In this document: one piece after another, positions 1-9,912 of the stretch
How positions within the stretch are numbered: the first letter of the stretch is position 1
Layout: each line of letters opens with the position of its first letter
NCBI GenBank assembly: GCA_030537195.1
Contig: JAUNOK010000005.1
Location: 1 to 64,000, forward strand
Length of the DNA: 64,000 nucleotides
Direction of reading: 5' to 3'
Source: Eubacteriales bacterium
GTDB taxonomy: Bacteria; Bacillota; Clostridia; Lachnospirales; Lachnospiraceae
Made by a program: the position numbers and the translations under genes
Notes under the pieces: generated by a model
Told to the model about the DNA's origin: nothing
The model's input: only the letters and a program-made list of their open reading frames with translations
The model's database searches: none

Positions 1-1
1 A

Positions 2-397
2 TCTTATGTTAATTATATTAATGACTATGGAATACTTGTATTGCTTTATACTGATAGCAGATATGTTTTGATAGATGATTATTATGGATGTGTTTTTCCA
101 TATGGGCCATATGATATAGATAAGAAAGACTATGAAAATGTTAATGATGTGTTAATGGGAACATGTGATTACAGTTGTAAATCAGATAAAGATGTTGAAC
201 ATGTTGGAACAATAATTAAAGAAATTGGAAATACGTCAATGTGTATACATGTTGTCAGAATTAGAATCGCTGATTCAGCTATAATAAATCCGAAAGTTAC
301 AATTATTAAATGCACAATCGGAGATTTGAAAAATATGATTGCCAGCGGAAAGATTAAGAGCGTCTTAACTAAAGCTGTGTGTGAAATGAAATTATAA
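2..397 (+). CDS. Hypothetical protein, 5'-partial
   Basis: The frame is open from the first bases of the window, so the true start lies upstream and at least 131 residues are seen. The visible part is rich in Tyr, Asp and Ile (YTDSRYVLIDDYYGCVF) and ends with an ITIIKCTIGDL-like stretch followed by a basic tail. I see no membrane segment, signal peptide or catalytic motif and do not recognise a family. A TTG at 41 could be read as a start, but it has no Shine-Dalgarno sequence and the reading frame continues before it, so I treat the gene as cut by the window edge. It is followed by a promoter for the next gene, so it is probably the last gene of its own unit. Confidence 0.55.
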   Translation, partial: SYVNYINDYGILVLLYTDSRYVLIDDYYGCVFPYGPYDIDKKDYENVNDVLMGTCDYSCKSDKDVEHVGTIIKEIGNTSMCIHVVRIRIADSAIINPKVTIIKCTIGDLKNMIASGKIKSVLTKAVCEMKL

Positions 398-430
398 TAT
401 AATTATTAATAATATTAACTGGCGCAGATT

Positions 431-459
431 TTGTCCTTTCCAACCAAATGTGCTATAAT
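431..459 (+). promoter_or_regulatory. Sigma-A-type promoter for the small Zn-ribbon gene
   Basis: TTGTCC at 431-436 and a perfect TATAAT at 454-459 are separated by 17 bp. It precedes the gene starting at 525. Confidence 0.6.
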
Positions 460-524
460 CATCCATGTTGCCAGAAAACACATTAATTTTCCAATATAGA
501 AAACATTAAGAGAGGACGTATAAC

Positions 525-746
525 ATGGAGATTTACGAGATGATTGATTTACAGGATTGTCCGAGATGCTTCGGACCATCTATACTTGAAGAAGAGGACC
601 ATGGTTATTATGTAACATGTCTGGATTGTGGATGTCAGTCAGCAACATTCGAGTTTAAGAATGATGATGAAAGACTGGAAGCTGCAAGAAGAACAGCAGA
701 GTTATGGAACACCGGTAAGGTAATCTATACAGGACGCACCGAGTAA
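525..746 (+). CDS. Small zinc-ribbon protein, Lar-like (restriction alleviation family)
   Basis: This 73-residue protein has one CPRC and one CLDCG pair (residues about 12-15 and 32-36), a four-cysteine zinc ribbon, followed by a helical stretch ending in AAELWN-type sequence (AARRTAELWNTG). That arrangement, C-x2-C near the N terminus, C-x2-C-G, then A.....WN, is typical of Lar-family proteins, which in phage and plasmids modulate type I restriction. Here no restriction system is near, so a host role is unknown. The ATG has a GAGAGGA ribosome binding site and a clear promoter at 431-459. The following gene starts 51 bp later and is probably cotranscribed. The family call is from motif pattern only. 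Confidence 0.55.
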   Translation: MEIYEMIDLQDCPRCFGPSILEEEDHGYYVTCLDCGCQSATFEFKNDDERLEAARRTAELWNTGKVIYTGRTE

Positions 747-797
747 TAAGTTAGAAAAAGAATTGATTAGAAGAGTTTATCAAGGAGACATCAGGTT

Positions 798-1001
798 ATG
801 AAGAGCAAAGAAGAATTATTTAATATGACAGTAGTAGAGATGAGAGAGTATATTAATTCTCTTTCTAACTCAGAAATCGATGAGGTTGTTAAGATATTTG
901 AAGAGGATGATACAGAGAAAGATCCACTTACACTTCTTACAGCACCTAAGCTTTTTGATTATATGAAGCACGCTAACGGTACAGTTGATATTGAATTTTA
1001 G
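798..1001 (+). CDS. Hypothetical small acidic protein
   Basis: A 67-residue acidic protein (MKSKEELFNMTVVEMREYI start) predicted to be mostly helical, with no membrane segment or cysteine. It has a good ribosome binding site (AAGGAG) before ATG. It likely forms a two-gene unit with the zinc-ribbon gene upstream. Its last codons overlap by 4 bp, tail to tail, with the convergent membrane protein gene. I do not recognise the family. Confidence 0.5.
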   Translation: MKSKEELFNMTVVEMREYINSLSNSEIDEVVKIFEEDDTEKDPLTLLTAPKLFDYMKHANGTVDIEF

Positions 1002-1411
1002 TTATTGTGTATAATACCAGCGATACCAGTAATGATTCCAATAATAATCAGGGCCAGCCCTGCATATGTAAGCCAGGTCTGATATATGGAGGCAGTTCCT
1101 GCTATCTCGAATATGCCTCTTAACAGACTGCTTACGGTAAGGGCTGCAACACCTGAACAGTATGCATTATCGGATATCGAAGATATCTGGATAGTGCTTT
1201 TTCTTAGTCTGCTTATGATATATAGTGCAGCGCATGGCAGAAAGCCAAGAACCAGCGGCCATGCAAAGAGATATGTCATATATGCAGATTGTACACCGTG
1301 TGAGAACTGGTTATATATAAGATAGAATATCAGGCAGAATACTGATATTCCAAGCCATATTATCATGCGTCTTATTTCAGTTTTATTATGAGCTTTATCT
1401 GATATATACAA
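998..1411 (-). CDS. Hypothetical four-helix membrane protein
   Basis: 137 residues with four hydrophobic segments at about residues 15-33, 44-65, 82-100 and 113-133, and a short basic N terminus, so an integral membrane protein of about four helices. The chosen start is TTG at 1411, because GGAAGGTGAG lies 5-9 bases upstream; an alternative ATG (residue 16) would remove the N-terminal tail only. The start overlaps the end of the upstream phosphodiester glycosidase gene by 17 bp, so the two are translationally coupled and the membrane protein may assist that exported enzyme. No family recognised. Confidence 0.55.
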   Translation of the reverse strand: MYISDKAHNKTEIRRMIIWLGISVFCLIFYLIYNQFSHGVQSAYMTYLFAWPLVLGFLPCAALYIISRLRKSTIQISSISDNAYCSGVAALTVSSLLRGIFEIAGTASIYQTWLTYAGLALIIIGIITGIAGIIHNN

Positions 1412-2330
1412 TGTCGCTCACCTTCCTTTCAGAGATTGTTTTTCCATTAGTTGTCGGATTATTTATTATATTTCCCATGAAGTACATAGTTGAAGAACCG
1501 CCGCCGTCAAGATTGTATGCTGTTTCGCAGCCAAGGTCTTTAAGAACAGTGGCAAGCTGCAGAAGTGACAGACCGGAGCTTGCGGAAGTTCTGCCGTCTG
1601 AAACTACGAACACATAATGCAGTGGTGCAATCATGCCGATTGCTGTACGCGGATTGCTTGTCATGGACTGGTCAACTTCCTGCCCGGCAGATACAGCAAT
1701 TTCACCATTTTCTACTAGTCCGGGACCGAAACTGAATAACTGCAGTACACCATCTGATAACAGTGAGTTGGTATCAATGTCCGATTCTTTCAATATTTTC
1801 ATGCTGCCATCATTGTATATAGCCAGTGCTTCGCTGGTAGAATCTCTGGCAGAACTTCTGTATAGATAGCCATTTCTTATAACAGGTCCATAATCCCTGA
1901 AACCATAGTAATCACCATTTATCGCAAGTATTGCATCGCAGTCGCTGGCTATATCTGAGGTCTTAGCTGTTATATTTCTTCCAAATACCCCGTTGGCGAG
2001 TCCGGTGTGAAGATATGAGATGTCTTTAATTACAACATCTGCAACATATATATCAGTATTGTATTCGCGAAGAGTAGTTATATTAATTGCGACTGAATCA
2101 CTTGTATAGCTTGTGTCGGTCACAATTACATTGCCGGTATTGTCGTCATTGTTATTGCTATTATCATTGCCTGCTGAGCTGCTAAGACTATCAGGATATT
2201 CGTTGTAATTATCAATAGAAACAACATTTTTAGGTATTAAAAATGTATCAAGGACACAGAAGGTACTGTATCCGAGAAGTGTCGTTCCGAATACTAATCC
2301 CCACCAGTGTTTTTTGAAAAAATCAGACAT
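1395..2330 (-). CDS. Membrane-anchored phosphodiester glycosidase (NAGPA domain)
   Basis: 311 residues with a short cytoplasmic N terminus, one membrane anchor (about residues 8-28), a Ser/Asn/Asp-rich linker and an extracellular domain. The C-terminal NLDGGGSSTMYF signature is the hallmark of the NAGPA/phosphodiester glycosidase family (formerly DUF2233), whose members cleave sugar phosphodiesters; some act on cell-envelope or exopolysaccharide material. INGDYYGFRDYGPVIRNG and NPRTAIG motifs of the same fold are present. The start is ATG at 2330 rather than the GTG at 2339, since AAAGGA is 8-9 bases before the ATG but almost touches the GTG. The substrate is unknown. Confidence 0.8.
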   Translation of the reverse strand: MSDFFKKHWWGLVFGTTLLGYSTFCVLDTFLIPKNVVSIDNYNEYPDSLSSSAGNDNSNNNDDNTGNVIVTDTSYTSDSVAINITTLREYNTDIYVADVVIKDISYLHTGLANGVFGRNITAKTSDIASDCDAILAINGDYYGFRDYGPVIRNGYLYRSSARDSTSEALAIYNDGSMKILKESDIDTNSLLSDGVLQLFSFGPGLVENGEIAVSAGQEVDQSMTSNPRTAIGMIAPLHYVFVVSDGRTSASSGLSLLQLATVLKDLGCETAYNLDGGGSSTMYFMGNIINNPTTNGKTISERKVSDIVYIR

Positions 2331-2460
2331 AATAAACACGTCCTTTCATATGCAGATTGGTTTTCTATATGGATGATGATAGAAGTAAAATGTGAAATAT
2401 TTATGGTGAATTATTAAAAATAGTGTGATAATATGTGGAATGAATAAGGAAGGTGAATTT

Positions 2461-3177
2461 ATGAAATATTCAATTGATACACATACTCATACACTGGTCA
2501 GTGGACATGCGTATAATACTATAGATGAGATGGCGGCGTATGCGGCAGGCATAGGAGTTACTCATCTTGCGATAACAGACCATGCACCTAAGATGCCGGG
2601 AAGTGCAGGTATATTATATTTTTCTAACATGGGAATAATTCCAAGACAGAAATGTGGAGTGAAGATATATATGGGCTGTGAAGCGAATATCATGGATTAT
2701 GACGGTAATATTGACCTTAAGGAATACGGACTTAAAGGCTGTGATGTTGTTATAGCAAGCCTTCATATTCCATGCATCAAGCCGGGAAGTATTGAGCAGA
2801 ATACCAATGCTTTAATTAAGGCGATGGACAATCCATATGTCAATATTATAGGACATCCTGATGATTCAAGATACCCGGTGGATTATGAGCGTCTTGTGAA
2901 AGCAGCTAAGGAGAAGCATGTGCTTCTTGAACTTAACAATACTTCTCTTAATCCGGCAGGACCTAGACAGGGAGCTTATGAGAATGATGTTCATATGCTT
3001 AATCTGTGCAAGGAGATGGGCGTCAGCATTTCTATAGGAAGTGATGCACATATTAAAGAGAGTATATGTGATTTCGACAGGGCATATAAAGTTATTGAAG
3101 AGACAGCATTTCCAGATGAACTGATTGTGAATAGTGACTACAGATTATATGAATCATTTATCGGCAGGAAAGACTGA
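2461..3177 (+). CDS. PHP-domain metal-dependent phosphatase (YcdX-like)
   Basis: 238 residues. The DTHTHT motif near residue 6, ITDHAP near 44, an HIP segment near 108, GHPDD near 138 and a late GSDAH form the metal-binding His/Asp set of the PHP superfamily. The closest group is the YcdX-type phosphatase, which uses a trinuclear metal centre. The start is the ATG at 2461 preceded by AAGGAAGG; an in-frame upstream ATG lacks a ribosome binding site. The physiological substrate cannot be read from the sequence. It is a single gene followed by the galE promoter. Confidence 0.8.
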   Translation: MKYSIDTHTHTLVSGHAYNTIDEMAAYAAGIGVTHLAITDHAPKMPGSAGILYFSNMGIIPRQKCGVKIYMGCEANIMDYDGNIDLKEYGLKGCDVVIASLHIPCIKPGSIEQNTNALIKAMDNPYVNIIGHPDDSRYPVDYERLVKAAKEKHVLLELNNTSLNPAGPRQGAYENDVHMLNLCKEMGVSISIGSDAHIKESICDFDRAYKVIEETAFPDELIVNSDYRLYESFIGRKD

Positions 3178-3192
3178 TGAGTACAAATGTTA

Positions 3193-3221
3193 TTGATATA
3201 TGACTAATACTGTGGTAGTAT
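3193..3221 (+). promoter_or_regulatory. Promoter of galE
   Basis: TTGATA at 3193-3198, 17 bp spacer, TAGTAT at 3216-3221, followed by galE with AAGGAGG. Confidence 0.5.
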
Positions 3222-3264
3222 TTGGAATGAAATTTGATTATGTATATAGACCAAGGAGGATATA

Positions 3265-4278
3265 ATGGTTGTTTTATTAGCGGGTGGAGCTGGATATATA
3301 GGCTCACATACAGCAGTTGAACTGCTTAATGCAGGACATGAAGTTATTATTGTTGATGATTATAGTAACAGTTGTCCGGAATCTATAAAGAGAGTTGAGG
3401 AGATTACTGGTAAGAAGGTGGTTTCTTACGAGGCAGATGTTAAAGATAAAGAAGCTATGCAGAAGGTTTTCGCAGAGAATCATATAGATTGTGTTATACA
3501 TTTTGCAGGACTTAAGGCAGTAGGTGAGTCAACAAGATTACCAGCCAAGTATTACCGCAATAATATTGATACAACACTTACTCTTATTGAGTGTATGAAG
3601 GAAGCAGGAGTTACTAAGATTGTATTCTCATCTTCAGCAACTGTATATGGAGACCAGAAGCCACCATATAATGAGACAATGCATAAGGGTGACTGCACTA
3701 ATCCATATGGATGGACTAAGTCTATGATGGAGCAGATTCTTACAGACTGTGCACAGGCTGATCCTGAGCTTACAGTTATATTACTCAGATATTTCAATCC
3801 TATCGGAGCACATTCATCTGGAAAGATTGGAGAAGATCCACAGGGAATCCCTAACAACCTTATGCCATATATATCACAGGTAGCTGCAGGTGTAAGAGAG
3901 CAGCTTACTATATTTGGAGGAGATTATCCAACTCCTGATGGAACATGCAGAAGAGATTACATTCATGTTGTTGACCTCGCATGTGGACATCTTAAGGCTG
4001 TTGAATATGCAGACACTCACAAGGGTGTTGAGATATTTAATCTTGGAACAGGTACACCATACAGTGTTCTTGAAATCGTTAATGCATTCCAGAATGCTAC
4101 AGGTGTTAAAGTTAATTACAAGATTGGTGACAGACGTCCTGGTGACATTCCAGATTCATGGGCAGATGCAACTAAGGCACATGAAGTATTAGGATGGAAT
4201 GCTGAGAAATCATTAGAAGATATGTGCAGGGACACATGGAACTGGCAGAGTCATAACCCTCACGGATACAGAGATTAG
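3265..4278 (+). CDS. galE: UDP-glucose 4-epimerase
   Basis: 337 residues, full length for GalE. It interconverts UDP-glucose and UDP-galactose with bound NAD+, in the Leland pathway and in supplying UDP-galactose for envelope polysaccharide. The Rossmann motif GGAGYIGSHT is at residues 7-16, the catalytic SSATVYG is near 124-130, and the Tyr-x3-Lys pair lies in NPYGWTK (Tyr148, Lys152). RYFNPIGAH and the C-terminal GDRRPGD are also typical. It has its own promoter and AAGGAGG ribosome binding site. No other galactose gene is adjacent; it is followed after 5 bp by a VanZ-family gene. Confidence 0.95.
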   Translation: MVVLLAGGAGYIGSHTAVELLNAGHEVIIVDDYSNSCPESIKRVEEITGKKVVSYEADVKDKEAMQKVFAENHIDCVIHFAGLKAVGESTRLPAKYYRNNIDTTLTLIECMKEAGVTKIVFSSSATVYGDQKPPYNETMHKGDCTNPYGWTKSMMEQILTDCAQADPELTVILLRYFNPIGAHSSGKIGEDPQGIPNNLMPYISQVAAGVREQLTIFGGDYPTPDGTCRRDYIHVVDLACGHLKAVEYADTHKGVEIFNLGTGTPYSVLEIVNAFQNATGVKVNYKIGDRRPGDIPDSWADATKAHEVLGWNAEKSLEDMCRDTWNWQSHNPHGYRD

Positions 4279-4283
4279 GAGCT

Positions 4284-4787
4284 ATGGATAGATTAAAGTA
4301 CTGTAATATCCGTAGAATTATATTTGCAATACTTGCAGTTACATGGATGATTGTTATATTTTCTTTTTCTGCGAGACCGGGGGAAGAATCAGAAAACCAG
4401 AGTATTAAAGCAGGAATGGTTGTGTGTCATATATTTGTTCCGGGTTTTGACGATATGAGTGAGGAACAGCAGATTCATATGGCTCAGACAATTGATCATC
4501 CTGTAAGAAAGACTGCACACGCAACGGAATATGCACTGCTTGCCGGACTGGTATTAGGTGCGGTTACAGCAGGTGTAATTAATATAAGATATGTTGCTAT
4601 ATCAGCACTTATAGCAATATTATATGCGGCAACAGATGAATTTCATCAGCTCTTCGTGCCGGGAAGAAGTGGAAGAGTGACAGATGTGCTTATTGATGGC
4701 TGCGGGGCAGTTGTGGGAACTCTTATTATTATGGGAATTTCCAGAATTGCTGCCAGAATAAGACACAATAAGAAGTCTGGAATATAG
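4284..4787 (+). CDS. VanZ-family membrane protein
   Basis: 167 residues with four hydrophobic segments (about 11-28, 82-100, 103-118, 135-152) and the family signature HATEYALLA followed by DEFHQLFVPGRSGRVTDVLID. VanZ-like proteins are widespread in Firmicutes; in the vanA cluster VanZ gives low-level teicoplanin resistance, but most chromosomal homologs have no known function. No van resistance gene is near, so a resistance role is not implied. The start ATG at 4284 uses TAGGAG, which overlaps the galE stop codon, so the two genes are cotranscribed. Confidence 0.85.
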   Translation: MDRLKYCNIRRIIFAILAVTWMIVIFSFSARPGEESENQSIKAGMVVCHIFVPGFDDMSEEQQIHMAQTIDHPVRKTAHATEYALLAGLVLGAVTAGVINIRYVAISALIAILYAATDEFHQLFVPGRSGRVTDVLIDGCGAVVGTLIIMGISRIAARIRHNKKSGI

Positions 4788-4815
4788 TTAGTTTTTATGG
4801 GAGAAGAAGAAAACT

Positions 4816-6177
4816 ATGAGCAGGGCAGAGACACTTGATAATGCAAAGATGACTAATGGACCTATAACAAGGATTTTATTATCATTTGCAGGACCGGTGC
4901 TTTTAGGTCAGCTTCTGCAGCAGCTTTATAATATTGCTGATGCAGCAATTGTTGGACAATTCTTAAGTTCTAAGGCACTGGCAGCAGTTGGTGCAACTTC
5001 TTCTCTTACATATATTGTATGTTATTTCTGTATAGGTTCATGTATAGGAATAAGTGTTCCTGTGTCACAGGCATTTGGTGCAGGAAAGAATGATGATTTA
5101 AGAAAATATTTTGTTAACGGAGTCTACTTTGCACTTGCAATTGCTGTTATTATAACAGCAGTTACAGCGTCCATGAGTGGACTCTTTTTAACGTGGTTAA
5201 AGACCCCTGAGAGTATATTTAAGGATGCACATGTGTACCTTGTTATTATATTCTTAGGACTTCCACTGACGGTACTTTATAACTTCTGCTTCGGTCTGCT
5301 TATGGCTTTCGGAGACAGCAAGAAATCAACTATATTTATGGCAATATCAACTGTTATTAATATATTTCTTGACCTGTTTCTCGTTGTTGTCGTGAAGTGG
5401 GGCGTTGCAGGAGCTGCAGTTGCAACTATATTTTCACAGGGAATTGCCGGTGTACTGAGTGCTATATATATTTTTAAGAAGTACAAGCTTTTATTTCCGG
5501 TTAATGCAGATGAAAGGAAGTTCCATCCGTATTACATGAAGAACATTATTAAAATGTGTATGCCGATGGGCTTACAGTATTCTATAACGGCGATTGGTGC
5601 TATTATCCTGCAGTATTATGTCAATGCGCTAGGCGAAGATGCTATTGCAGGTTTCACATCAGGCTATAAGATTAAGAATCTGATTCTGTGTCCGTTAAAT
5701 GCGTTGGGAACAGCTCTGTCTTCTTTTGTCGGACAGAATTTCGGAGCTAAGAGATTTGACCGTATAAGCGAAGGATTTAAGAGAACTTTAGAGATTGGTC
5801 TTATATATTCTGTAATCACTATGATAGTGTGTTTCTTTACCGGCAGATATATGGCTCTTATATTCGTTGATGCAGCTGATACTGTTGTTGTCGGCTACAC
5901 TGTGAAGTTTATAAGATATATAAGTGTATTTAATGCAGAGCTGGCACTTTTGTTCACTGCAAGATATTCTGTACAGGGTATGGGATATGGCAAATATTCT
6001 ATTCTTTCCGGTCTTGCTGAGATGGCTGGAAGGGCGGCTGTTGCTGTGCTTCTGATACCACATTTTGGCTTTGATGCAGTGTGCTGGAATGAGGGGCTTA
6101 CGTTTCTTGCAGGAATTGCAGTAATTCTGCCAATTTATATTAAACTTTTTTGCCATTTGCGTAAAAGTATGATATAA
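4816..6177 (+). CDS. MATE-family multidrug/cation antiporter
   Basis: 453 residues with about twelve membrane helices in two similar halves, typical of MATE exporters (NorM/DinF-like), which expel organic cations in exchange for Na+ or H+. [20 protein letters not shown] at the start of helix 1, the [19 protein letters not shown] region and the second-half [19 protein letters not shown] are in the expected places. Transcription probably continues from galE-vanZ (28 bp gap). A second MATE gene is at 38065, similar in overall plan but not adjacent. Substrate unknown. Confidence 0.88.
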   Translation: MSRAETLDNAKMTNGPITRILLSFAGPVLLGQLLQQLYNIADAAIVGQFLSSKALAAVGATSSLTYIVCYFCIGSCIGISVPVSQAFGAGKNDDLRKYFVNGVYFALAIAVIITAVTASMSGLFLTWLKTPESIFKDAHVYLVIIFLGLPLTVLYNFCFGLLMAFGDSKKSTIFMAISTVINIFLDLFLVVVVKWGVAGAAVATIFSQGIAGVLSAIYIFKKYKLLFPVNADERKFHPYYMKNIIKMCMPMGLQYSITAIGAIILQYYVNALGEDAIAGFTSGYKIKNLILCPLNALGTALSSFVGQNFGAKRFDRISEGFKRTLEIGLIYSVITMIVCFFTGRYMALIFVDAADTVVVGYTVKFIRYISVFNAELALLFTARYSVQGMGYGKYSILSGLAEMAGRAAVAVLLIPHFGFDAVCWNEGLTFLAGIAVILPIYIKLFCHLRKSMI

Positions 6178-6211
6178 TTTTTACAATTTTGGGATGAAGG
6201 AAGGATGGGCT

Positions 6212-7303
6212 ATGTCTAAGATTATATTAACAGGTGACAGACCAACAGGAAGACTTCACTTAGGTCATTATGTTGGATCTTTAAAGCGTAGAGTAGAATT
6301 ACAGAATTCAGGCGAATTCGAGAAGATTTTTATTATGATTGCGGATGCACAGGCATTAACAGATAATGCTGATAATCCAGAGAAAGTAAGACAGAACATT
6401 ATTGAGGTCGCACTCGATTATCTTTCAGTTGGTATTGATCCAGCTAAGTCTAATATATTTATTCAGTCACAGATTCCACAGCTTACAGAGCTTACATTTT
6501 ATTATATGAACCTCGTTACAGTTTCAAGACTTCAGAGAAACCCTACAGTTAAATCTGAGATTCAGATGCGTAATTTCGAGGCAAGTATTCCGGTAGGATT
6601 CTTCTGCTACCCAATAAGCCAGGCTGCGGATATTACTGCATTTAAGGCTACTACAGTTCCTGTAGGAGAAGATCAGGAGCCTATGATTGAGCAGTGCCGT
6701 GAGATTGTAAGAAAGTTTAATTCTGTATATGGAGAGGCTTTAGTTGAACCTGAGATTCTTCTTCCAGATAACAAGGCCTGCTTAAGACTTCCTGGTACTG
6801 ATGGTAAGGCTAAGATGAGCAAGTCATTAGGAAACTGCATTTACTTATCTGATACTCCAGAGGAAGTTAAGAAGAAGGTTATGAGTATGTACACAGATCC
6901 TAACCATATTCAGGTATCTGATCCTGGTCAGGTTGAGGGTAACACTGTATTTACTTACCTTGATGCTTTCAGCAGTGATGAGGATTTTGCTGAATTCCTT
7001 CCTGATTACAAGAATCTTGATGAATTAAAGGATCACTACAGAAGAGGTGGTCTTGGAGATGTTAAGGTTAAGAAGTTCCTTCTTAATGTTATCAATAAGG
7101 AGCTTGAACCAATCAGAGCAAGAAGACATGAGTATGAAAAGGATATTCCTGAAGTTTACAATATCCTTAAGAAAGGTACAGAGGCAGCGTATGCAGTTGC
7201 CCAGGAGACTCTTAATGATGTCAAGGCAGCTATGAAGATTGATTATTTTAATGATGCAGAACTTATCAAGGTTCAGTCAGAGAAATACAGCAGAACAGAG
7301 TAA
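6212..7303 (+). CDS. trpS: Tryptophanyl-tRNA synthetase
   Basis: 363 residues, class I aminoacyl-tRNA synthetase charging tRNA-Trp. The HIGH-type motif is HLGH at residues 16-19 ([13 protein letters not shown]) and the KMSKS loop is AKMSKSLGN near residue 200. The start is ATG at 6212, preceded by GAAGGAAGG; an in-frame ATG at 6194 overlaps this ribosome binding site and is rejected. Unlike trpE and valS in the same window, trpS has no T-box leader: only about 35 bp separate it from the MATE gene. It is slightly longer than the common 330-residue form. Confidence 0.95.
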   Translation: MSKIILTGDRPTGRLHLGHYVGSLKRRVELQNSGEFEKIFIMIADAQALTDNADNPEKVRQNIIEVALDYLSVGIDPAKSNIFIQSQIPQLTELTFYYMNLVTVSRLQRNPTVKSEIQMRNFEASIPVGFFCYPISQAADITAFKATTVPVGEDQEPMIEQCREIVRKFNSVYGEALVEPEILLPDNKACLRLPGTDGKAKMSKSLGNCIYLSDTPEEVKKKVMSMYTDPNHIQVSDPGQVEGNTVFTYLDAFSSDEDFAEFLPDYKNLDELKDHYRRGGLGDVKVKKFLLNVINKELEPIRARRHEYEKDIPEVYNILKKGTEAAYAVAQETLNDVKAAMKIDYFNDAELIKVQSEKYSRTE

Positions 7304-7341
7304 TTATTTTAATTAAATATACACACGGAGGCTTTTCTATT

Positions 7342-8304
7342 ATGAGACATTTACTTAGTCCGCTTGATTTAAGCGTTGATGAACTGGCAAGATTATTAGA
7401 CCTTGCAAGAGACATTTCAAAGGATCCATCAAAGTACGGCCATGTATGTGATGGTAAGAAGATAGCCACATTGTTCTATGAGCCAAGTACAAGAACAAGA
7501 TTAAGCTTTGAGGCTGCCATGATTAATCTTGGTGGTCAGGTATTAGGCTTTTCTGAGGCTTCTTCAAGCTCAGCGTCAAAGGGTGAAAGTGTTGCAGATA
7601 CAATAAGGGTTATCTCTTGTTATGCAGATATCTGTGCAATGCGTCATCCAAAGGAAGGTGCTCCAATGGTAGCTTCTGAATATTCACGCATCCCTATTAT
7701 TAATGCAGGAGATGGTGGACATCAGCATCCTACACAGACACTCACAGATCTTATGACAATAAGAGAACTCCGTGGTTCACTTGATAACTTTACTATCGGT
7801 TTATGCGGTGACCTTAAGTTCGGAAGAACTGTACACTCACTTATAAGTTCATTAGTAAGATACAAGAATGTAAAGTTTGTCCTTATATCTCCTAAGGAGT
7901 TAAGAATCCCTGATTATATCAGAGATGATGTACTTAAGGCTAATAATTGTGATTTCGTTGAAGTTGAGAATCTTGAGCAGGCTATGCCAGAACTTGATAT
8001 TCTGTATATGACAAGAGTCCAGAGAGAAAGATTCTTCAGTGAAGATGAGTATTTAAGAATGAAAGATTTCTATATTCTTGACGAAGAGAAGATGGCGCTT
8101 GGAAAGCCTGATATGTATGTACTTCACCCACTTCCAAGAGTTAATGAGATATCAGTTGATGTAGATAATGATGAAAGAGCTGCTTATTTCAAGCAGGTTC
8201 AGTTTGGTGTATATGTAAGAATGGCACTTATACTTACATTACTTGGTCTGGATACAGCAGTTAATCCATCATTGGCTCATGTACTTGATTCATTGGACGC
8301 ATAA
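7342..8304 (+). CDS. pyrB: Aspartate carbamoyltransferase catalytic subunit
   Basis: 320 residues. It condenses carbamoyl phosphate and aspartate to carbamoyl aspartate, the committed step of pyrimidine synthesis. The carbamoyl phosphate loop EPSTRTR is at about residues 47-53 with SFEAAM after it, the mobile [10 protein letters not shown] loop near 81-90, HPTQTLTDL near 130, and HPLPR near 262. The ATG has ACGGAGG upstream. The regulatory subunit gene follows after 13 bp, so this is the allosteric (E. coli-type, PyrB6I6) form. No PyrR-binding leader or attenuator is evident in the 38 bp upstream. Confidence 0.95.
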   Translation: MRHLLSPLDLSVDELARLLDLARDISKDPSKYGHVCDGKKIATLFYEPSTRTRLSFEAAMINLGGQVLGFSEASSSSASKGESVADTIRVISCYADICAMRHPKEGAPMVASEYSRIPIINAGDGGHQHPTQTLTDLMTIRELRGSLDNFTIGLCGDLKFGRTVHSLISSLVRYKNVKFVLISPKELRIPDYIRDDVLKANNCDFVEVENLEQAMPELDILYMTRVQRERFFSEDEYLRMKDFYILDEEKMALGKPDMYVLHPLPRVNEISVDVDNDERAAYFKQVQFGVYVRMALILTLLGLDTAVNPSLAHVLDSLDA

Positions 8305-8317
8305 GGAGGAGAAGAAT

Positions 8318-8740
8318 ATGTTAAATGTAGGCGAACTTAATGAAGGCTTTGTTCTTGATCATATTGAAGCAGGAAAGGCCATGATGATATACAATTACTT
8401 AGGACTTGATAAGCTTGACTGTCAGGTTGCCATTATCAAGAATGCAAGAAGTGACAAGATGGGAAAGAAAGACATTATTAAGATTGAAGGCGGTCTTGAT
8501 CTTGTTGATCTTGATGTTTTAGGATTTGTTGATCATAATATTACTGTTAATATTATTAAGAATGGTGAGATAGTAGAGAAGAAGACATTATCTCTTCCAA
8601 AACAGGTTACTAATATTATCAAATGTAAGAATCCAAGATGTATCACATCTATTGAGCAGGGATTGAAACAGGTATTTGTGCTTGCAGATGAAGAGAAGCA
8701 GGTTTACAGATGTAAATACTGTGAAGAGAAATATTCATAA
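8318..8740 (+). CDS. pyrI: Aspartate carbamoyltransferase regulatory subunit
   Basis: 140 residues. PyrI binds CTP and ATP and bridges catalytic trimers. The allosteric N-terminal domain contains VGELNEGFVLDHI and GKAMMIYNYLGLD; the C-terminal zinc domain holds CKNPRC (about residues 103-108) and CKYC (about 132-135), the four zinc ligands. The start is ATG at 8318 behind AAGGAGGAGAAG; the frame is open further upstream inside pyrB but that extension is not supported. A strong bidirectional terminator follows immediately. Confidence 0.95.
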   Translation: MLNVGELNEGFVLDHIEAGKAMMIYNYLGLDKLDCQVAIIKNARSDKMGKKDIIKIEGGLDLVDLDVLGFVDHNITVNIIKNGEIVEKKTLSLPKQVTNIIKCKNPRCITSIEQGLKQVFVLADEEKQVYRCKYCEEKYS

Positions 8741-8747
8741 AAAATAT

Positions 8748-8777
8748 AATGGCTGCCGTTACTAAACGGCAGCCATT
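8748..8777. terminator. Bidirectional intrinsic terminator between pyrI and the lactonase gene
   Basis: A perfect 13-bp stem (8748-8760 with 8765-8777) and a four-base loop lie between convergent genes, A-rich on the left and T-containing on the right. Confidence 0.85.
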
Positions 8778-8794
8778 TGTGTTATAAGCTGTAT

Positions 8795-9844
8795 TTAATT
8801 AAGCTCTTTAATTATCATGTTATTAGGCCTTGAAATCTTAAGCTCTGGACCATTCATTATGATAAGACCTCTGTCATACTTTACAGTAAATATTGTTATA
8901 GAATTACCTTCATTGTTCATAGACATTATGTGCTTATCATCAGGGAAAAGCTTTATGTACTTAGGATAGTCTCCACTGATTGGGAGAGAGTTGAGACTTG
9001 AAAGCTTTCCTGTCTTAGTGTCAACGTTATATATTGTAACTGTGTTATCACCTGCATTAGAGCAGAGCAGATGCTTTCCTGTACTGTCAAATATTATATT
9101 AGCTGCAGCACTGTTAGTCTTGTGGTCGCGTCTTACAGTGAATATATTCTGTACAAGTTCGAAACGGTTCCTGTCTGAGTTCTTATCATATGAGTACACG
9201 TTGATATAGTTCTTCATCTCACATACAACATAGGCATACTTTCCATCACGGCTGAATTCTATCTGACGTGGTGCAGATTCCTGCTGTGAACGGATTATAT
9301 CATATAACTTTAACTTGCCTGTTACATGGTTGAATTCATAAAGCTTTATCTGGTCGATACCAGGATCACATACACATAAGAGCTCCTCATCTGGTGTGAA
9401 TGCGCTCCAGCTTATATGTGGACGAAAATTTCTTTCGGCAACACTGCCGATTCCCTTGTGGAATACTTCATCTGCAATAAATCCAACAGAGCCGTCTGCA
9501 TTGATATGCATAACTGTTATCTTGCCATCGTGGTAACCAGATACTACAAGGAATCTGTTATCACTTGTAACACATATATGACATCCGCGCATTCCGTTGA
9601 TTGATGCTACGTTCATAAGTTCAATATTGCCATCAGCTAATATTGCATATGCTGAAACACCCTGGTCGCATATAGCGTATAAGAAGTTCTTATCAGGTGA
9701 AAATGTAATGAAAGAAGGATTATCAATTGCAACCTCTCCACGTTCTGTTATTCTTCCTTTAGCTACATCACAGTCATATATATGGATTCCTTTACTGCTT
9801 TCGTGTGTATAGCTGCCGACATAAGCTACATATTTCTTATCCAT
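8795..9844 (-). CDS. Lactonase-family seven-bladed beta-propeller protein (6-phosphogluconolactonase-like)
   Basis: 349 residues of repeating propeller blades with phrases such as ITFSPDKNFLYAI, HICVTSDNRFLVVSGY, IEFSRDGKYAYVVCE and LFPDDKHIMSMNN. The start AYVGSYTHESSKGIHIYD and the HPHISWSA-like centre (RPHISWSAFTPDE) fit the YkgB/Pgl (YbhE) lactonase family, some members of which hydrolyse 6-phosphogluconolactone. No pentose phosphate gene is next to it, so the exact substrate is not proved. ATG with ACGGAGG upstream. It lies on the minus strand behind sigG and the ylmC-like gene. Confidence 0.8.
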   Translation of the reverse strand: MDKKYVAYVGSYTHESSKGIHIYDCDVAKGRITERGEVAIDNPSFITFSPDKNFLYAICDQGVSAYAILADGNIELMNVASINGMRGCHICVTSDNRFLVVSGYHDGKITVMHINADGSVGFIADEVFHKGIGSVAERNFRPHISWSAFTPDEELLCVCDPGIDQIKLYEFNHVTGKLKLYDIIRSQQESAPRQIEFSRDGKYAYVVCEMKNYINVYSYDKNSDRNRFELVQNIFTVRRDHKTNSAAANIIFDSTGKHLLCSNAGDNTVTIYNVDTKTGKLSSLNSLPISGDYPKYIKLFPDDKHIMSMNNEGNSITIFTVKYDRGLIIMNGPELKISRPNNMIIKELN

Positions 9845-9912
9845 GATTATCCGCCTCCGTAAAACATATATATTACTATTTTATAGCAAGAGGCATGGTT
9901 TTTCAATACTGG

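Noticed and set aside
8243-8317. An upstream start for pyrI inside pyrB
   Set aside because: AAGGAGG directly precedes the ATG at 8318, and family length fits 140 residues.
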